The notes below the pieces were generated by a model. It was given only the letters and a program-made list of their open reading frames with translations, was not told where the DNA came from and ran no database searches. This document shows positions 1 through 9,030 of a stretch of 64,000 bases of DNA, one piece after another. A program made the position numbers and the translations under genes. Position 1 is the first letter of the stretch. The number at the start of each line of letters is the position of its first letter. This stretch comes from Acetobacter vaccinii (lineage in GTDB: Bacteria; Pseudomonadota; Alphaproteobacteria; Acetobacterales; Acetobacteraceae), in NCBI RefSeq assembly GCF_008365315.1, contig NZ_CP043506.1:732001-796000 (forward strand), given 5' to 3'.

Positions 1-44
1 GCGTTGACGGCGTCCAGACTACGTGTGGTGATGTCGCTGACCAT
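1..44 (-). CDS. N-terminal fragment of a gene cut by the left edge
   Basis: An ATG at 44 reads leftwards off the window edge as MVSDITTRSLDAVN. A purine-rich AGGAGAGGG lies about 11 bases upstream and could be its ribosome binding site. An in-frame stop lies further upstream with no other ATG, GTG or TTG between, so if the frame is coding this is its start. Only 14 codons are visible and I do not recognise the family. It would be transcribed in the same direction as the TPR gene that starts at 1699, so it may be the next gene of that unit. Confidence 0.4.
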   Translation of the reverse strand, partial: MVSDITTRSLDAVN

Positions 45-223
45 GCGTTTGAGGGCCCTCTCCTGCTGCCTTCGGTCAGGAAGCGGCTCCTTGCTTCCGC
101 CGGTATGTTCCCGCCTGCTTTAGTCTAGCCATTCCTTAACAGCAAGGCCAGTGGATTGACATCGCTCTGACAGCTTTGGCGCATGGCCTCATAGCGTGGC
201 ACTCTCAAACCTCAGAGCCGCCA

Positions 224-250
224 TGCCACACACGATAACCCTGTGTGGCA
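224..250 (-). terminator. Hairpin just past the TPR-glycosyltransferase stop
   Basis: TGCCACAC at 224-231 and GTGTGGCA at 243-250 form an 8-bp perfect stem with an 11-base loop, starting six bases downstream of the minus-strand stop at 257. There is no T-run after the stem in the transcription direction, so it is a weak intrinsic terminator at best and may instead be a 3' stabilising hairpin. Confidence 0.3.
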
Positions 251-256
251 GCAGTA

Positions 257-1699
257 TTATCTGAGCGCTTGGGCAGCCAGCCGATGCGCCTGAGCAAAAA
301 TACCCAGATCCGCGACCATCCGTGCCATGGGGACCGACCAGTCAAAGGGAGCCTTCTGCTGGTAAATCCGCACACTGTTGTACCACGGCGAATCGTCACG
401 CCCTGACAACCACCGCCAGCACTGGTCATAGCGGGACAGCAGCCAGACCGGCTTGCCCAGCCCCGCCGCCACATGCGCGGTAGAGGTATCCACGGCCACA
501 ACCAGATCAAGTGTGCTGACCAAGGCTGCGGTGTCAGCAAAGTCCCCCAGCAGGCTGGTATGATCGATCAGCCTCATCCCCCGCGGTGGGGTACGGGCTT
601 GGACCGATTTTTCACCGACCTGAAGACTATAGAATACAGCACCGGGCACAGCAGCCGCCAAAGGCGCAAAGGTAGCAAGGTCGGTTGAGCGACGTTTATC
701 GGCAAAAGCCACAGCCCTGACATCAGGATGGGGAGCACCAGCCCAGACAAGACCGATTCGCAGCGGCGGAACCTCCGTTCCGGTCGGGTCCTGACGCAGG
801 AGATCCGCCCAGCCCGCCACAGCATGTGGGTCCGCTCGCAAAAAAACCTGCGGGAAGGGAATAGTCTCCAATGTTGTCCCCAGCGCATACGGCAGACTGA
901 GGACGGGGCATTGCAGGTCATGCGCGGGCGTGGGGTCGTCCTGCGATACAAATTCCTGATCCGGAAAGGACTGACGCAAAAGCCGGAGCAGTTGAGGGCG
1001 CACCTGCATAAGCACCCGCCCTCCCCGCTCAGCCACCTGCGGCAGAAAGCGGGAAAACTGGATCACATCGCCAAAGCCACCCTCGGTCTGGACCAGCAGG
1101 GTGCGCCCGACAAATGCCTCCCCTTTCCAGACCGGAGCAAGCGTATGGACACGACGGCGGGCTTCCAACGTGTTCCAGCGCCACTCATACTCCTCAAACC
1201 CTTCTCGGTATTTCCCCTGTGCCAGCAGGGACAGAGCATAGTTAGAGCGAGTCTGGGCATTGTCCGGGGTCAGTTGCACTGCCACCTGATGAAATTTTTG
1301 CGCCAGTTCATGCCGTCCCTGAAAATCAAGCGCGGACCCGAGGTTGCTCAGGGCAAGAGCATGCTCGGGCTGGCGCTCAAGGCAGTGGCGATAAGCGGCA
1401 ATCCCCTCCTCATACTGCTGAAGCCGAATGCATGTGTTGCCAAGGTTGCACCAAGCATCCGCCAGGTCTGGCTGCAATGTTGTGGCACGCAACGCCAGCG
1501 TGCGGGCTTTTGTAAAATCACCAAGCGTATTCAGCAGACCACTATAGTTGCTGATGATCCTGGCATCATCCGGGCTGGCAGCCAGTTCACGCTCATACGC
1601 TTTGGCGGCTTCTTCCAGATAGCCTGCGCGCTGAAGTGCTTCCCCTGTCGCGGGTGACATACGTGAGTGAAGAGGAGCCGCTACATCGCGCTGGGACAT
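257..1699 (-). CDS. TPR protein with C-terminal glycosyltransferase-like domain
   Basis: This 480-residue protein has about four to five tetratricopeptide repeats over residues 15-175 (for example AWCNLGNTCIRLQQYEEG), followed by a globular domain of about 270 residues. That domain has the heptosyltransferase/GT41-like signatures GFGDVIQFSRFLP and VDTSTAHVAAGLGKPVW. Proteins of this build in alphaproteobacterial flagellar clusters are annotated as TPR-containing glycosyltransferases. The gene is divergent from flagellin and 259 bases from it, so flagellin modification is a reasonable inference, but the acceptor and sugar are unknown. The ATG at 1699 follows AAGGCGTTTCC, an acceptable ribosome binding site. 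No signal peptide is seen, so it should be cytoplasmic. Confidence 0.75.
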   Translation of the reverse strand: MSQRDVAAPLHSRMSPATGEALQRAGYLEEAAKAYERELAASPDDARIISNYSGLLNTLGDFTKARTLALRATTLQPDLADAWCNLGNTCIRLQQYEEGIAAYRHCLERQPEHALALSNLGSALDFQGRHELAQKFHQVAVQLTPDNAQTRSNYALSLLAQGKYREGFEEYEWRWNTLEARRRVHTLAPVWKGEAFVGRTLLVQTEGGFGDVIQFSRFLPQVAERGGRVLMQVRPQLLRLLRQSFPDQEFVSQDDPTPAHDLQCPVLSLPYALGTTLETIPFPQVFLRADPHAVAGWADLLRQDPTGTEVPPLRIGLVWAGAPHPDVRAVAFADKRRSTDLATFAPLAAAVPGAVFYSLQVGEKSVQARTPPRGMRLIDHTSLLGDFADTAALVSTLDLVVAVDTSTAHVAAGLGKPVWLLSRYDQCWRWLSGRDDSPWYNSVRIYQQKAPFDWSVPMARMVADLGIFAQAHRLAAQALR

Positions 1700-1875
1700 G
1701 GAAACGCCTTAACCTGATCCTGTTTCCCGGCCTGATTCTCCTGCCGGACCGGGGGCGCAACTGCCTGCGCCTGCGTCAATATGGTGGGCCATATGAGCGA
1801 CAAAGGCCACCCCACAACCGGCAGAGGCAGACAATCCTGCCAGTCACAAAAAGAACAAAAAAAAGATTACCAGCC

Positions 1876-1890
1876 TTAACCTTCTCTTAG
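1876..1890 (+). promoter_or_regulatory. CtrA-box-like site upstream of flagellin
   Basis: TTAA, seven bases, then TTAG (1876-1890) differs at one position from the CtrA consensus TTAA-N7-TTAA. It lies about 69 bases upstream of the flagellin start. CtrA controls flagellar promoters in many alphaproteobacteria, and a CtrA-like regulator is encoded at 9606-10409. Binding is inferred only from the match. Confidence 0.4.
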
Positions 1891-1958
1891 CCGTTTCTGC
1901 CTTTACTCGCCCTTGAGCCTGGCGGGGATGTCCGCCGGACATAGTGGAGAGTTTATCC

Positions 1959-2957
1959 ATGTCACTGTCTATCAACACCAATGCATCGGCCCTCATCGCC
2001 CTTCAGACCCTGAACGCTACGCAGTCCGACCTGTCGGCAACTGAAAACGCGGTCTCCACCGGTAAGAAGGTCTCCACCTCCGCTGACAACGCTGCCTCCT
2101 ACGGCATCGCACAGCAGATGAATGGCAACATCGCCGGCCAGAGCGCTGTGAACGATGGCCTGTCCTTTGCTTCTCAGATCGTCAGCGCCACCAACACGGC
2201 TGCTTCTCAGATCATCAGCATCCTGCACGACGTGCAGACCGCAGTGACCAGCCTTGCCGGCAACTCTGGCTCCGCCACCTCCACCGACCAGGTCAGCACC
2301 CAGATCACCAGCTACCTGGCTCAGATCGACACCATCGCTCGTGACGCAACCGTCAACGGCGTGAACCTGCTGGCTGGCACGGTTTCCACCACGGCTTCCA
2401 GCACGGACGGCCTGGGCATCAACTCTGGCTCCCTGACCTTCGTCACCGGCCTGCAGGGTGACACGGTTACGGTCTCCGGCTTCAACTCCACCATCGCCAG
2501 CGCTGTTAACGGTGCAAGCGTTACCGGTGGCACCGCCACGGCTGGCATCACCATGGCAGCTGCTCTGGGCCTGACCGCATCTGGCACCGCTGGTGAAAAC
2601 GCAGCCAGCAACGTGTTCGTCACCGGCAGCACGCTGAACACCTCCGCTTTCGGCGGCACGACCGACGGCGACACCAAGTCCACCGCCAACATGATTGCAC
2701 TGGTCCAGAAGGCCATTGTTGCCATGACCAACGTGACCTCCACGCTGGGTGCGGAAAGCAACAACATCACCAACATGGCGTCCTACGGCACCAGCATCTC
2801 CGACAACCTGACCAGCGGCGTCAGCGCCCTGACGGATGCCGACATGGCTGCCGAAAGCGCCAAGCTGACCTCCCTGCAGACCAAGCAGTCCCTGGCCATT
2901 AAGGCTCTGACGATTGCTAACGGCCAGTCCCAGAACATCCTGTCCCTGTACCAGTAA
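1959..2957 (+). CDS. Flagellin
   Basis: This 332-residue filament subunit is exported by the flagellar type III apparatus and polymerises outside the cell. The N-terminal D0/D1 helices (MSLSINTNASALIALQTLN, then LSATENAVSTGKKVSTSADN) and the C-terminal helix ending in NGQSQNILSLYQ are classic flagellin. The middle (about residues 130-240) is Ser/Thr/Gly-rich, as expected for the exposed and possibly glycosylated domains. The ATG at 1959 has GGAGAG eight bases upstream. A GTG at 1944 is in frame but overlaps that site. The gene appears monocistronic: it has its own promoter region with a CtrA-like box and a strong terminator at 2990. The codon choice is strongly biased, as in a highly expressed gene. 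Confidence 0.96.
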   Translation: MSLSINTNASALIALQTLNATQSDLSATENAVSTGKKVSTSADNAASYGIAQQMNGNIAGQSAVNDGLSFASQIVSATNTAASQIISILHDVQTAVTSLAGNSGSATSTDQVSTQITSYLAQIDTIARDATVNGVNLLAGTVSTTASSTDGLGINSGSLTFVTGLQGDTVTVSGFNSTIASAVNGASVTGGTATAGITMAAALGLTASGTAGENAASNVFVTGSTLNTSAFGGTTDGDTKSTANMIALVQKAIVAMTNVTSTLGAESNNITNMASYGTSISDNLTSGVSALTDADMAAESAKLTSLQTKQSLAIKALTIANGQSQNILSLYQ

Positions 2958-2989
2958 GCCTTACCGCTTCTGGCATAGCGCGACTGAAG

Positions 2990-3021
2990 TACCCCCGGCC
3001 AAAAGCCGGGGGTATTTTTTT
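2990..3021 (+). terminator. Intrinsic terminator of flagellin
   Basis: TACCCCCGGC at 2990-2999 pairs with GCCGGGGGTA at 3005-3014, a 10-bp perfect G+C-rich stem with a five-base loop. It is followed at once by a run of T (3015-3021). It lies 33 bases after the flagellin stop. Confidence 0.92.
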
Positions 3022-3187
3022 GCCCTAAGCAAAGTGCCAAGACCCCTGACAACGCTAGGCCATGCGCTTTAGAAAAAGCCGTTTCCTCGGCCGCGGCTTA
3101 TATTATCGGCCCGCAGATTATATTCTGTCTCTTTATCCCTGACCGATCCTGTGCTCTTTCATGACGTTCCTTGATTGAGAGACTGCA

Positions 3188-4072
3188 ATGATCCGCCGCA
3201 CCTTATCCCGGTTGTCCACAGGCCCATCCCTTCCGCTGATTGCCCTGTTCACCGCGATGCTTTCCCTGACAATTGGCGCATCCATTGCAAAATCGCTGTT
3301 CCCGATTATTGGCGCGGCCGGTACGACCGCCCTGCGCCTGAGCCTTGCCGCCATCATGCTGGCCGTGGTGTTCCGCATCTGGCGTGGAACGCTCTCGCGC
3401 CAGACACTCAAAGCCGCCATTCCTTACGGGGTGTCGCTGGGGATGATGAACCTGCTGTTCTACATGGCCATACAGCGCATCCCTCTGGGGATTGCTGTCG
3501 CCCTGGAGTTCAGTGGCCCCCTGTCGCTGGCGGTTCTATCCTCCCGCCGCATGATGGATCTGTGCTGGGTCGTTCTAGCCTGTTCGGGCCTATTTTTACT
3601 GCTGCCCCTGCATGGCTCCCACGATACACTTGATACCACAGGCATGGGGTTTGCCTTGGGGGCGGCTGTTTGCTGGGCCGCTTATATTCTGACCGGCAAG
3701 CAGGCAGGGACCAAGCTGGGGGCGGCGGCACCTGCGTTAGGCATGCTGGTAGGCAGTGTCGTTGTGCTACCTTTTGGCCTTGCACAGGCGGGCTTTTCTT
3801 TCCTTACCCCCCATGTCATGGGGGCTGCCCTCATTGTTGCTGTGCTGTCGAGCGCCCTGCCCTATTCTTTGGAAATGTTCGCGCTCCGCCGGCTACCCGC
3901 CAAAAGCTTTGGCGTGCTGACGAGTGGAGAGCCCGCCATAGCCGCCATGACAGGGGCTGTGCTGCTGGGCGAATCGCTCTCACTGCTCAAAATTGTAGGT
4001 ATTGGTGCCGTTATTGCCGCATCCATCGGCATTACCTGGTCGGACAGGGACAGCCACCCCAAACCGGAATAA
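3188..4072 (+). CDS. RhtA-like DMT/EamA family exporter
   Basis: This 294-residue inner-membrane protein has about ten hydrophobic segments in two EamA halves. The first spans roughly residues 15-135 and the second residues 145-290. Length and sequence (AAGTTALRLSLAA, LEFSGPLSLAVLSSRR) fit the RhtA branch of threonine/homoserine exporters, which is about 295 residues long. The substrate is not proven by sequence. The start ATG at 3188 follows GAGAGACTGCA. It has no evident link to motility: it sits between the flagellin terminator and a hairpin shared with flgC, so it is probably an independent one-gene unit. Confidence 0.85.
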   Translation: MIRRTLSRLSTGPSLPLIALFTAMLSLTIGASIAKSLFPIIGAAGTTALRLSLAAIMLAVVFRIWRGTLSRQTLKAAIPYGVSLGMMNLLFYMAIQRIPLGIAVALEFSGPLSLAVLSSRRMMDLCWVVLACSGLFLLLPLHGSHDTLDTTGMGFALGAAVCWAAYILTGKQAGTKLGAAAPALGMLVGSVVVLPFGLAQAGFSFLTPHVMGAALIVAVLSSALPYSLEMFALRRLPAKSFGVLTSGEPAIAAMTGAVLLGESLSLLKIVGIGAVIAASIGITWSDRDSHPKPE

Positions 4073-4103
4073 ACTGCTCTTGCCTTGCGCCCAAGCAAGG
4101 TGA

Positions 4104-4147
4104 CTGCACACCCGGTAGACAAAATACCGGGCGTGCAGGCTTTATTT
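4104..4147. terminator. Terminator between rhtA-like gene and flgC
   Basis: A 14-bp stem with one mismatch (4104-4117 with 4125-4138) and a seven-base loop lies between two convergent genes. On the plus strand it is followed by GCTTTATTT, so it should terminate the exporter transcript. It may also stop flgBC transcription, although the minus-strand side lacks a T-run. Confidence 0.7.
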
Positions 4148-4549
4148 CATCAGGTTGATCGTACGGGTCATCATGGAACGGGTGATCTGCATGGTGTTCA
4201 GATTGGCCTCGTAAGAATGCTGGGCCTCATGCGTATCCATAATTTCGATCATGGTGCTGACATTGGGGGTCTTAACGTAGCCCTTGGCATCTGCCACCGG
4301 ATTGGACGGATCATACTTCGTCTCAAACGCAGAGTTATCCTGCCCGATCCGCTGCACTTTAACGCCAGCAACCCCGGTCTCCCGGTTCAGCGTTTCCTTG
4401 AAGGTAATGGTCTTGCGGCGGTACGGGTCCGACCCCGGTGTCAGCCCGGTTGTGTCCTTATTGGCCAGGTTTTCAGCCGCAACCCGCAGGCGGGCAGACT
4501 GTACGCGCATGCCATCGGCGGAAATACCGATTGTATTGGAAAAATCCAT
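4142..4549 (-). CDS. flgC: Flagellar basal-body rod protein FlgC
   Basis: This 135-residue proximal rod subunit assembles in the periplasm after type III export. It has the N-terminal rod motif (ARLRVAAENLANKDTTG), the internal YDPSNPVADAKGYVKTPNV typical of FlgC, and the C-terminal helix EANLNTMQITRSMMTRTINL. The length is normal for FlgC. The start at 4549 has a good site, GGGAGGGGCGTT. It lies 12 bases downstream of flgB in the same unit. fliE, which usually follows flgBC, is not here. Confidence 0.96.
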   Translation of the reverse strand: MDFSNTIGISADGMRVQSARLRVAAENLANKDTTGLTPGSDPYRRKTITFKETLNRETGVAGVKVQRIGQDNSAFETKYDPSNPVADAKGYVKTPNVSTMIEIMDTHEAQHSYEANLNTMQITRSMMTRTINLMK

Positions 4550-4561
4550 AACGCCCCTCCC

Positions 4562-4975
4562 TTAGGAATTGACCCCAAGGGTCACCGAATACATGGACAT
4601 GTAGCGGCTGTACAATGTTGTCGCCAAACGCTGCTGGTCGTTGGTATCGGCCACTTTTTCCAGCTCATCTTCGATCTGAACACGGTTTCCATCCACCGAG
4701 GTGGAACCGCCCGATGGGTTAGCCCGCGTACTGCCCCCCATCCCTGCCATATGGCCGGGTTCGGTTTCGGCCAGCACCACAGCCATCTGTGACTCCAGCA
4801 CACCCTGAAAAGGTGCGACATCCTTGGCAACGTAATTAGGGGTATCCGCGTTAGCCACATTACCAGCCAATACGGATTGCCGTCCTTCAAGCCACTTCAG
4901 CCGCCGTTCGGCCAGGCCGAGCAGATCGGTTCCGTTCCCGGCTGATGATGCGTGAGATGCCAAAGCTTCAAGCAT
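4562..4975 (-). CDS. flgB: Flagellar basal-body rod protein FlgB
   Basis: This is a proximal rod subunit of about 137 residues. The rod motif LAGNVANADTPNYVAKDV lies near residues 37-54, and the C-terminal helix (LATTLYSRYMSMYSVTLG) is typical. I prefer the ATG at 4975 (MLEALASHASS), preceded by GGAAGGG, over the in-frame ATG at 5023, which would add 16 untypical residues and has a poor ribosome binding site. It is first in the flgBC unit. The promoter should lie in 4976-5250, where I saw no clear consensus. Confidence 0.93.
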   Translation of the reverse strand: MLEALASHASSAGNGTDLLGLAERRLKWLEGRQSVLAGNVANADTPNYVAKDVAPFQGVLESQMAVVLAETEPGHMAGMGGSTRANPSGGSTSVDGNRVQIEDELEKVADTNDQQRLATTLYSRYMSMYSVTLGVNS

Positions 4976-5350
4976 GGATGGTTTATTCCCTTCCGTGGCG
5001 TTCCACAGAGTCGTTGACAACATGCTGCCTGGTCTCTGACAGCCTGCGTTGTGCTTTCTCGGTTCCTGACCAACCTAACCGATTGAAACAGCACAGAATG
5101 ACAGCCCTCCGGTCATTCGCCTCTGGCTGTCTGCCGATAATCACAACACTCTTACCTTGCTTTCGATAGCATCAGCCATCGCTCATCGCCACAGTTTCCT
5201 GCCCTTTGGCGGCATGTACACGGCACAGGATACTCCATGGCCATCTCATGGGGGTCATGACATTCCTCCCGCTTGGCGCTATGGCTTGGAACAAACATGG
5301 CAACTGGGACGGTCATCTTTATGAATGGCAACAGAATGCGCAGGGCCGGC

Positions 5351-6160
5351 ATGAGCGACATGCTCCTCATCACGGCGGCAGCGGCAGCCGTCATTGTCAT
5401 GTGGAGCCTGCTGGCTAAGGATACCGCAGCCTCGGTTGCGGGGCTTGGGGTGGCGTTGTGGTTTCCACTCTCCATCCTGCTGTATCGGCTGCTGTTGCGC
5501 TGGCTCCCTGTTATTGACGGAGTTCGCCTCCGGCCCATGGATATTGCGCCGGGGCTACGCCGACAGGTCACCGCCGCCTGCCTGCTGACAGCCTCCCTGT
5601 CCATTCTGTGCCTGACCAGCCAGCCTGCCCCTGTGGCCATTGCTGATATTGTCGCCCTCAACTTCGCCTGCCTTGCAGCGCTGCTCGACAGGTCGGAAGG
5701 CTGGATGCCAAATTATGTGCTGGTGCCTATGCTGCTGGCTGGGCTTGTTGCTGGCATCCTGCATGATAGCAGCGCACAGGCTATTCTGGGGGCCGCAGCC
5801 GCGTGGATTGTGGTGTCTCTGGCACTTGTTGCCCTGTCCATTACCCTGCGGGCCAATTTTCTGTCAGGCACCAACATAACCATGGCTGCCGCCTGTGGCG
5901 CGTGGGTCGGGCTGGAAGGGTTGTGGACCTTCCTCTGCGCCACTGCGTTTGTGCATTGGGCATCCTGCGTGCTGCTACGGCATGTACAGGACCGTGCCGC
6001 GGCAGAGCGCCTTTATCTGGACAATACACCCAAGGCCTGGACCCAACCCATGGGGCCATCCTTTGCACTGGCCATGGCTCTCGCCATGCTGCTGCCTGGG
6101 TTTCTACCCGGTCTACCTGACTGGATCCTGCATCTGGCCAGTCAGAAAGACCAGTATTAA
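5351..6160 (+). CDS. Prepilin-peptidase-like membrane protein, one active-site Asp replaced
   Basis: This protein of about 269 residues is nearly all membrane segments (about eight). It resembles A24 prepilin peptidases. The first aspartate region (LLDRSEGWMPNYVL, Asp about 113) is kept and followed by the usual hydrophobic stretch. The second region, normally GxGDxK...AAxGxWxG, reads SGTNITMAAACGAWVG, so the catalytic Asp is Asn (codon 5873-5875) and the Lys is Thr. Active enzymes use both aspartates, so this copy is probably inactive or has another role. No pilin or secretion genes are nearby. The start is uncertain: the ATG at 5351 has AGGG five bases upstream, and 5273 and 5321 are in-frame alternatives. 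The stop lies four bases from the stop of the convergent gene. Confidence 0.6.
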   Translation: MSDMLLITAAAAAVIVMWSLLAKDTAASVAGLGVALWFPLSILLYRLLLRWLPVIDGVRLRPMDIAPGLRRQVTAACLLTASLSILCLTSQPAPVAIADIVALNFACLAALLDRSEGWMPNYVLVPMLLAGLVAGILHDSSAQAILGAAAAWIVVSLALVALSITLRANFLSGTNITMAAACGAWVGLEGLWTFLCATAFVHWASCVLLRHVQDRAAAERLYLDNTPKAWTQPMGPSFALAMALAMLLPGFLPGLPDWILHLASQKDQY

Positions 6161-6164
6161 CCGA

Positions 6165-8771
6165 TCAGAGGGGGGTGGCGGGCAACCCAGCCGAGGCTGA
6201 GGCCGCATCCCCCACACGCCGGGTCAATAGTTTGAACAGACGGTCATTATCCGGGTCCATCGGGCGTGTGCCAATCCGATGGCTGATCCAGTGCAGCGCC
6301 CCTCTGTCCGATGCCTGTGATGCGTCAGAAGCCATACGCAAGGCCAGTGCCTGTTGCGTTGGTGTCAGTTCCCCAGTTTCAGGAATAGACAACTGCGCCA
6401 GCTTGCGCAGTGCTGCCACAGCGGCTGGCCACTCCGCTTTGCTTTCATGAATATGAGCCAACATATCCAGCGATGATGGATCGGCATCGGTGCTGAGTAT
6501 GCTGATCGCCTTGGAGGAATCCCCCATAGCCAGCGCCGCATTGGCAGACACAAGACGACGAGAGGCTTTGACGTCATCAGGCAGGCTGGCGTCATCCGTG
6601 CGGTTGAGCACATCCAGCGCGTCCTGCGGCTGATGGCGCTCAAGCTGGATACCAGCCAGTTCCTCGCCCGCTGTAGCGCGGGACAGAGGGGATTCCAGCA
6701 TGGGAATCGTATCAGACAGCACCTGTGCGGCCTCATCCGGCAGGCCGAGGCCACGCAACATTCTGCCATAAGCGGTCATGATTTCCGCTTTTCTAGCCCC
6801 TGGCGGCAAGTCGGGCAGATGCGCGCGCAGGACCGCCGCATTATGCAGCAACACTTCCTTATCGCTATTGTCAGGCGTGGAGCGTGCAATCTGCTCCAAT
6901 GTCTGAAACAGCATAGGGGTGGCCACACTTTCCGGTGCAGGCTTGTCGCCTGCCTGCGCCTTGTCGATCGCAGCCAGCGCATCGCTCCAGCGGCCAGCGC
7001 GCATATGGGCGTCAGCCTGCAACAGGCGCACAACGGCCTCACGCCCGGCCAGGCGCGCATCGGGGATCAATCCGGCAAAGGCTTCGGCAGCGGCTTCCGG
7101 CTTCATGCGGCCATCGGCCAAGTCGATGGAGATTGTCTGCTCCAGCGCCTTTTCCGCAACGACCGGGTCTTTATCCATCGTCAGCTTACGGAATGTTGCA
7201 TAGGCTTGGTCACGCTTGCCCAATCGCAGGTCACGGAATGCCGTGGCCACCTGATAGAGGGAACCTGAGGGTAGCTTGTCCAGCACCGCCAGATCCTCGC
7301 GCGAGCCATAACGCCCGATTTCTTCTGCTGCGATGGGCAACAGAGTATCACGCACGGGCTGAGGATAATTCTCAATCCTAGCAAAATCACGTGCCAGCAT
7401 ATGGGCGGCTTCCGGCCCCTGCCGGTTGCCCAAGGCCAGATACAGACCACGCCAGAGCTGCAACGCCCGCTGCTCGTTCTCTGCCCAGGGGCCCTCAAGC
7501 ATGGAGGCCCCTTCAGTATTACCGCTCAGCAGTTCACTGGCGGCCAGAAGGAAACGCACTTCCGGCCTTGCGGCCTCACCGGGGTCATCCTGCAGGGCAA
7601 CGGTGAGTATGCCCCGGGCCTCGACAAAGGAGCCTATGGCAAAGGCGGCCCTGGCAGCATCCAGCCTGCGGTCAAATTCTTCCACCGGGGTGGCATCAGC
7701 AGCCGAGACCAGAGCCTTGCGCCAGCGTGTTTCAAGCTCGGGGACCGGCAGATTGCGCAGGCCCAGCCACTTGAGGTCAACATCCGAGGCATAAACAGCC
7801 GCACCGCTATCCGCAAAGGCCTTGCCGTCACGCGTCAGCAACGCACCGTCCGACGTGGCGTGCATGCCAATATCCGGGGCATGTGCGGCGACAACGACAC
7901 CTTCGGTCGTAGGCCAGACATCATACCCATCCCCCTTACGCAGGGAGAGAATACCACCATCATCCGTTGTGGACGTGCCAACCAGTAGGCGCGTGCCAGA
8001 TGCCGGGTCATCAATGGACAGCACACGGCCTGGACGGCGCATGGGATAGAGAATACCCCCATCAACCTGACGGGGAATGATCATCCGCCGGTCAGCATAA
8101 TCAGCATCCGGCGGTGGTTTATCACCCAGAACCCAGCCTTCTGCCTGCTGGGACAGGTAGAGCTTGCGGGTATCCGGCAGGCGCACCTTGATCAGAGTAG
8201 CTTCCGGCAGGGTATCGACCGTCAGGGCCGAAAAAATACCATCACCACGTAGGGCGCTGGTATCCATCTGCTGGGCGTTATCCACCACAATAATAAAGGT
8301 ATTACCGCTGCGGAAAGCCGCAATGCCCATGTCAGGCGGCACTGGCAGCAACACACGGCTGACAGAGGATGCCATCTGCCCGGCTGATCCAGACGTCGTA
8401 TTGCCGCCAGCCCTGGCCGTTATCGTGCCTGGTTTGCCTGCGCGGGCGGTCCGGCTGTCAGACTGGGGGGGCGGCAGAGGTGTGTCGAGCACCTTGGCCT
8501 GCCAGGATGGTGGCAGACCTTTCAGCAGCACATCGGCTGAAATATCATCATCCGCAGGGCCGGCCTGAGTGTCCGCCCCGGTGGGTGGTGGCGTGGGGGG
8601 CAGCACCTGCGTCGGGCCGGGCCGCGGTGGCACAGCCTTGTGCGCACGATTCTGCTGGGCATGACCATGCCTGCCCGCTGCCATAACCGGAATGGCAGTG
8701 GAGCAGGACAGAAATACAAGAACCGGAAGCGTGATGCAGCGTCTCACGCGTTGGGACCTGCTGAAATGCAC
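6165..8771 (-). CDS. Large secreted TPR-like protein of the flagellar cluster, function unknown
   Basis: This is an 868-residue protein. A signal peptide (ITLPVLVFLSCSTAIPVMA, about residues 13-31) is followed by a Pro/Ala-rich linker to about residue 150. A beta-rich part follows (about 150-340, with repeated short strands such as RVLSIDDPASGTRLLVG). The C-terminal half is helical and TPR-like (about 350-860, for example EARGILTVALQDDPGEAARPE). It should act in the periplasm or outer membrane. Large proteins of this layout occur in alphaproteobacterial flagellar clusters without an assigned function, and scaffolding is only a guess. The start is GTG at 8771 with a weak ribosome binding site, chosen because it gives a complete signal peptide. 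The stop nearly abuts the convergent gene at 6160. Confidence 0.7.
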   Translation of the reverse strand: MHFSRSQRVRRCITLPVLVFLSCSTAIPVMAAGRHGHAQQNRAHKAVPPRPGPTQVLPPTPPPTGADTQAGPADDDISADVLLKGLPPSWQAKVLDTPLPPPQSDSRTARAGKPGTITARAGGNTTSGSAGQMASSVSRVLLPVPPDMGIAAFRSGNTFIIVVDNAQQMDTSALRGDGIFSALTVDTLPEATLIKVRLPDTRKLYLSQQAEGWVLGDKPPPDADYADRRMIIPRQVDGGILYPMRRPGRVLSIDDPASGTRLLVGTSTTDDGGILSLRKGDGYDVWPTTEGVVVAAHAPDIGMHATSDGALLTRDGKAFADSGAAVYASDVDLKWLGLRNLPVPELETRWRKALVSAADATPVEEFDRRLDAARAAFAIGSFVEARGILTVALQDDPGEAARPEVRFLLAASELLSGNTEGASMLEGPWAENEQRALQLWRGLYLALGNRQGPEAAHMLARDFARIENYPQPVRDTLLPIAAEEIGRYGSREDLAVLDKLPSGSLYQVATAFRDLRLGKRDQAYATFRKLTMDKDPVVAEKALEQTISIDLADGRMKPEAAAEAFAGLIPDARLAGREAVVRLLQADAHMRAGRWSDALAAIDKAQAGDKPAPESVATPMLFQTLEQIARSTPDNSDKEVLLHNAAVLRAHLPDLPPGARKAEIMTAYGRMLRGLGLPDEAAQVLSDTIPMLESPLSRATAGEELAGIQLERHQPQDALDVLNRTDDASLPDDVKASRRLVSANAALAMGDSSKAISILSTDADPSSLDMLAHIHESKAEWPAAVAALRKLAQLSIPETGELTPTQQALALRMASDASQASDRGALHWISHRIGTRPMDPDNDRLFKLLTRRVGDAASASAGLPATPL

Positions 8772-9030
8772 GTGTCGTCAATCCCGAAGGGCCACTGCCC
8801 CCGCTGTCTGGCGGTAATCATGCACACCCTGGTCTGATGTCCTTCTGGACGCTCTTTGTGGCGCACGCACAACCCCGCTTGTCTGGCGGGGCAAACCCCG
8901 ACCACACCATGCCTTACCCTGAAAAACAACCAACGGCTGCCGCAACCAACACCGCAGGGCCAGTCAGCCTGCCTATGCGGTCAGCCTGCGCTCGCCTTGC
9001 TGTCGGTCACGGTTTTCTGTCTGCCGTCAA

